From positions 474,865,657 through 474,929,656 of the forward strand of contig NC_081412.1 of the NCBI RefSeq assembly GCF_030272615.1: a stretch of 64,000 nucleotides of DNA. Reading direction: 5' to 3'. The notes under the pieces are model-generated. The model searched no databases, was not told the DNA's origin, and worked only from the letters and a program-made list of their open reading frames with translations. Positions 59,091 through 64,000 of the stretch are shown piece by piece (the first letter of the stretch is position 1; each line of letters starts with the position of its first letter). This DNA comes from Cryptomeria japonica (lineage: Eukaryota; Streptophyta; Pinopsida; Cupressales; Cupressaceae). Made by a program: the position numbers and the translations under genes.

Positions 59091-60235
59091 ATTCTAAATT
59101 GTACTTTCTTTACATATTGTCCTCACTTAAGCATTTTGTCCTCTAAGTCCTAACTAAAGCATTGATTCTACTCACACTAGCTATCAATCACAACTTTTCT
59201 CTATCTACACTATCTCAACTTGATCTTGAAATCCCGATTTCTAGGACGATGGTGTTGGGCACCATGGTCCTAAATAAGGACCATGGCACCCAAGGCCATG
59301 GTCCTCTGAAAAAGGGCCATCTTGGGGCCCCATAATGGTCACCTAATTTGGGCAGGGACCTAGATCACATGTCGACTCAAGTCAGAAACTCAATTTATTT
59401 TTGGACAAGCAAGTATAAAAGAATGTCTACCCCTCTCATTTCAAAACTAATTGCAATTTATAATGAACTCAAGAGATCAAAATTTTGATCTTACATTGTA
59501 GTGAGAAAGTAATTAGTCTTTTGTCAAGCATTGGAGATGACATTCATGTTTTATATTTTATGAAGAGTATCTATATGAAACCCTAATTGCTTATTGTAGA
59601 CAAAATAAAATCATTAAGAATATATCATTAGGTTTTCATTCATTCCTAGCTTTTCCCTCAAAAGGAAAGTATTTTACTATGGTACTTCATTTACATTTTC
59701 AATTCAAATTCATGGTTAAATATAAAATTGGGGTGTGACCTAGGGCAAACCCCTATTCCCAATAATTTTCCCCATCTTTTTGTGTGTAGTAAATAGGTAT
59801 AGGGTTGCATTTACGAGTATCAACATGATTCGTAGAGATAGACAACTTCAGCTTTTTACGACAAGAAATTCAAAGGATCAGGCCAAATTAGAGCAACACA
59901 ATCTTGAAAAATAAGTTCAAAATTTTGGGAACAGATCTGAATCATCTTCTTCTACTCAAATTAGAGTTGGTGGTTATATATAATATCTATAGCTCACTAT
60001 TTCTATCAAATTGCTTCAATAAGTCACTGTCTTGCACTAACATTTAACAAATCAAATTCAATTCAACTTAGGGAACAAATAACTTACTTTAGGAGGCTTG
60101 GAATTTCATTAGAATATTGATCTATCAAGATCACATCTATTATATTCTATCTTCTACTAATGTAATGGTGGATTAGGTCTTGCTATAGGTATTATTATCT
60201 CTATTTAACCCTAACCCTAATTTTATACCAAAACA
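59091..60235 (+). repeat. probable 5' LTR (left boundary not found) of the second gypsy-family copy
   Basis: The stretch ends CCAAAACA directly before a primer site that matches the first copy's. Its 3' partner would lie beyond the window, so the LTR cannot be delimited. The copia may have inserted inside it. Confidence 0.4.
59262..59286. repeat. perfect inverted repeat
   Basis: CCATGGTCC (59262-59270) and GGACCATGG (59278-59286) around a 7-base loop, followed by another GGCCATGGTCC. It probably lies in the 5' LTR of the gypsy copy that starts its interior at 60236, comparable to the hairpins in the other copy's LTR. Confidence 0.65.
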
Positions 60236-60250
60236 TTTTGGTGAACATGG
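60236..60250 (+). other. primer binding site of the second gypsy-family copy
   Basis: TTTTGGTGAACATGG matches TTTTGGTGAACCTGAC at 13592-13607 (minus), and both are followed by a TTGCA. Confidence 0.6.
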
Positions 60251-60340
60251 CATTTTGCACCCTAATTTTTTATTTGTGTTATCTTATCTAGTTTGCATGC
60301 ATTTTCAAATTCAAATATACATTTACAAGTTTTATTTTAA

Positions 60341-60570
60341 TTGAATTATATAATTTTAGAGGTTAAATTCACACAAACCCTAATTGATAATTGTAAAATT
60401 GTACTTGTAAGTTTCCTAATTTAGATTCATTAGCTTAGATAAGAGCTTTTACGTATTTGAAAATTCAAATTTGCACTCATAAATCTAATTTTCAATTGAA
60501 TTACATAAATTTAGAGGTTAAATTCACACAAACCCTAGTTTATAATTCTAAAATTAACTTGTGGGTTGCC
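60341..60570 (+). repeat. leader repeat of the second gypsy-family copy, 155-base period
   Basis: TTGAATTATATAA/TTGAATTACATAA, TTTAGAGGTTAAATTCACAC and AAACCCTA recur from 60341 and from 60496, between the primer site and gag. Confidence 0.75.
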
Positions 60571-60795
60571 CAATTTTTCATCTCTATTTTTAGATGTGAT
60601 ATTTATGATATGCTATGTTATTATTTAGAGGCATTTATGTCTTAAATTCACAAATCAAACTGCTTAATTAATTAGTTAATTAATTACTTTTACAAAATTT
60701 TCCATTGTTTAATCACAATCTTCAATTTTTGCAATCAAACATCTCTCCTTTATGCATGATGGTTTTTATTATTTAGACCCACCTACAATATTATC

Positions 60796-63060
60796 ATGAG
60801 AATAAATTATATAATTAGGGCTTCCCAAGGTTTAATTACTAGAGATATGGAACCTAATTTGGATAACTTATTTCATGAGAATGTTGGTCCTTCCTCCAAC
60901 CCAACAAATGGTGTCATTGATCCCCATTATTTTCATAATTCTTATGGTGAGGATGAATCACTAACTAGGGTTACCATTGACTTAGAGAAGATTGACAATG
61001 AATTTGAAAATATTCAACAATGGACAAGTATAAACAATGAAATTGAGGGAATCCCATTGATTGAAGGATTAAAAAGAATGGTGCAAAGTGATAAAATCGT
61101 TGTTGATTTTTTTTGTGGACTTGCTCATATTATTGACTTTAATATCATTCTTATAAAAATTTGTGCTAAAATCCTTGACTACTCTCAACCCACTAGTAAA
61201 TCCAATCATTTTATTCCTATCCTACATCTTTGCCTAATGTGCCTACATTTACATCTTGTATCATAACTACTTCCACACAAAATGTTAATCCTACACATGT
61301 TAGTCAATTGGGAAACCTTGTTACTGAAAATTCTTATATATCTCGTTATGTGAGTCTTACATTCGTATCCCAATCATCTCCCATACCCACATATCATAGT
61401 GTTTTGGACCACCTTATTGTCAACCTCTACCTACATATAAAAATGTTACTCCTCCATCACAATAAAATATGTCCAATTTCAATCCATCCACTAAAGCATC
61501 CATCAATAACTTAGCCAAAATTGTTTCATCCCCACAACAATAATTGGCTTCCATTACCCAATCCATGTTTAATGTTCCTACATTTGATGTAGTGAGCCCA
61601 TTACAATGGAAAAAGTGGTTCCTTGACTCATGTGAAAACATTTCAAACAAGTTGTGAGGTGACTTTATTCATGACAAAATACTTATGGCTAAATTGTTTA
61701 CACAAACTTTTAGGGATAAATATTTGCAATGGTATTGTTATTTGCCTCCTTATTCTATTACATAATATCAAGAATTAGCTAATGCTTTAATTCAATAGTT
61801 TTAAAATAATTTTGGTCCTAAAATTACTTTGACAGATTTGATTCATTTTAAGAAAGGTGTTAAAGAGAAAGTGACTAAATTTATTGGTAGATATAGACAA
61901 TTGTATTCTCAATTCTCTTATCCTATGCCTGATCAAGATGTTCAATTAATTTTTATTTCTAATTTATTAAAAGACATTAGGGATAAGCTTCTCTTTAATG
62001 GTTTACTTAATTTACACAATTCTGTATGTTCTTCATAATTATGAGCTTCAAGTGATTCAATTTGAATCATCTTCTTTAATGGCTTTGGTTGATAAGAATG
62101 AGAGTGCTCAAAAATATTTTGCAAAGTTCAAACCAAACAAGGGATACATCAAGACAAATCACAACATCAAACCTCAAGTGGTAGCCATGACATCAGGTAG
62201 GGCCCCTTTATCTAAATACTTTAGAAAATAATTTACTCCTCTTTCTGACTCTTTGCATAGCATAATGTTAGAATTGATAAATAATAATATGTTGAAACTT
62301 CCTCCTATCAATCCAATTGATTCCTCCAAAAATTTCCATCATATTATGATCCTAAATCCTATTGGCAATATCATTGTCAACCCAATCATGATACTGTGAA
62401 GTGTTATATCTTAAGGAGTAAGACTAAATACTTCATTGATAACAATATGATACTCTAGTTGGTGTGAGTGACAGGGGAAAAAAATCATATCTCATCCTAA
62501 TCAAAACCTCCAAATATTTTCTAATCCTTTGCCTTCCTATTTTTTCTAATGTGGTTGAGTCTAAGCCTTTTCCATATTCTCTTGATTACGTCGGTGTTGA
62601 GTCTAACAATGTTGTGAATCTTGTGGATAAACCTACACCTCTTAAGGACCTATGTATTACCTTTGATCCTACTAAGACTGTTGATGCACCCAATGGACCA
62701 CTGTATATAACTGTGAAGATGAAAGACAAACTCTCATGAGGATTTCTCATTGATCCAGTGTGTATGATGAATGTGATCACTAACGAATATCTCTAAACTT
62801 TACAATTTAATCAAGTAACATATAGTAAACCTATTTTAATTGTTAGGGTGTATGATGTTTTCTCCTACACTACAATTGGTTCTATTACTCTTCCCAATTA
62901 GGTTGGTACTATGTTCTTAATGTGACTTTTGTTTTCATTCCTACACTAGATCAATTTCGTGTGAAGTTGTGACATCCTTGGCTCTCTTCCATGAAAGAGA
63001 TTCCTTCTACCATTCATAAATGTTAAATATATTTCCTCAAAATAGCACTATCATAACAAT
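60796..63060 (+). pseudogene. gag-protease relic, second copy of the gypsy family
   Basis: 60796-61266 gives the N-terminal acidic part (TRDMEPNLDNLF, then CGLAHIIDFN, LDYSQPTSK), matching the copy at 10123-12470. 61829-62038 gives the gag domain (KEKVTKFIGRYRQLYSQF, then NLLKDIRDKLLF). About 62370-62415 gives YWQYHCQPNHDTVKCY. 62464-62739 gives KDLCITFDPTK and APNGPLYIT, then the protease-like part GFLIDPVCMMNVITNEYL, and PWLSSMKEI at about 62970-63010. Many stops. The active-site triad is D-P-V, not D-S/T-G. Confidence 0.82.
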
Positions 63061-64000
63061 TAATCATAGCATGCACCAAACCACGATGAAGCATGGAAAT
63101 TTAGCCCTTGATTACATTTTGCCTAAACAATTTGATCTTGTTAAGCCTCAAAGTGATACTCTCTTTGCATCGTATCAAAAGTGAAAGAATGAAATGATAT
63201 TATCTTTAAGCCTAGAGACACTAGACCTATTCCTCCTCCTCATGATGGAACTAATATCCTTCCTACCCCTATTCATCCTATATGTTCTATAGTCCCACCT
63301 CCTATATCTTACAAGGGAGAGTGCTTAGCATCTCCTATTTCACAATGTATTAGACCTTCTCCTATTCCTCCTGCTTTAAAGGAAGAAAAGAACCCTATGT
63401 CCATTGATCCTCAACCTTCACAACCCTTGTCTAAAGCTAAAATAAACCATTGTGTGAGATAATTTTGTGCTAAGGCTCGCAAACTTGCTTCACAAACCAT
63501 TTCCTCCTCAAAGACACAAAATTTTGACTTGGTCTCATTTTTCTAGACTTCACTTAATCTCAAGGACGATGGTCAACCTTGATCACCAAGATTAAAAATG
63601 CTTAATAAAAATGATGGTTCATGCTATTTTAATATTAGAGATCCTTTTTTTATTAATCTTGATGAAGAAATGGGTAATGATGTTGTTCATGCTAACAATG
63701 TTTATTCTAATGATTCAAATGATATTTATGAGCTTATTAATGTTGACAATAGATTTTCTAAATAGTTTTAGAAAGAGTTAATCCTAGCTTCTAGTGATAG
63801 ACAAAGTGATTCATCATTAGAGCATGGCCCTTGTTTGCAACTTGTGGTAGGTCCATCTACTATGTTCGAATTTACTCCTCTTGCATCGTGTCCAACTTCC
63901 CAAAATTAAGTTCAGCAATATTGGGAGGTGGATAATTCTCTTGATTAGCTTCATTTGTGTAGTACATTATCATTCCTCTCTTGATTGTTTGTAATGTGTT
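63061..64000 (+). pseudogene. downstream coding relic of the second gypsy-family copy
   Basis: Open segments on + include LPKQFDLVKPQSDTLFAS, a Pro-rich linker (ISYKGECLASPISQCIRPSP) and an acidic stretch (DEEMGNDVVHANN). They follow the protease-like domain in the same direction. No RT motif is seen before the window ends, so whether this copy had a polymerase is open. Confidence 0.45.

Overview
The window looks like nuclear DNA of a seed plant with a large, repeat-dominated genome. A gymnosperm (conifer-type) source fits best, judged from the NLR protein and the density of old, nested LTR retrotransposons; this is an inference. The DNA is AT-rich, with many microsatellites and homopolymer runs. 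There is no bacterial-type gene organisation, rRNA, canonical tRNA or CRISPR array. Only one intact host gene is convincing: a CNL-type NLR resistance-gene homologue on the + strand (ATG at 41530, stop at 44238, 902 codons). It has a TATA box, short upstream ORFs and a possible 3' intron.

Almost everything else recognisable is retroelement. From left to right: (1) a degraded small LTR element on + (4901-7911). (2) A Ty3/gypsy-type gag-protease element on - (8844-19388), whose 5' LTR is split by (3) a nested 4.5 kb LTR element on - (14142-18675) with 907 bp LTRs, iMet-type PBS, PPT, a four-zinc-knuckle gag and an unknown second ORF in place of pol. (4) A solo-LTR-like piece (20541-21516). (5) A decayed coding relic on - (27313-29145). 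(6) An LTR element on - with gag-protease only (30006-34307), whose LTRs each carry two tRNA-like A-box/B-box pairs. (7) A non-coding LARD-like LTR element on + with a perfect AGAAA target duplication (34543-37806). (8) A Ty1/copia element on - (47853-59085), missing much of pol and interrupted by (9) a dead plant L1-type LINE on - (about 50525-56290). (10) A second copy of the gypsy gag-protease family on + that runs off the right edge (about 60236-64000).

The unifying theme is absence of pol: elements 1, 2, 3, 6 and 7 have LTRs and, in most cases, PBS and PPT, yet none encodes a recognisable reverse transcriptase or integrase. They look like non-autonomous gag-only, gag-protease or non-coding elements that would need a helper. 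The copia at 47853-59085 shares LTR ends and gag with the nested 4.5 kb element, so its family is the obvious helper candidate. Two copies of the gypsy family carry a protease-like domain with the D-S/T-G active site replaced in the same place, which may be a family trait. Long spacers (1-4900, 19389-20540, 21517-27312, 37807-41246, 44439-47852) hold only AT-rich, unassigned sequence and short tandem repeats.
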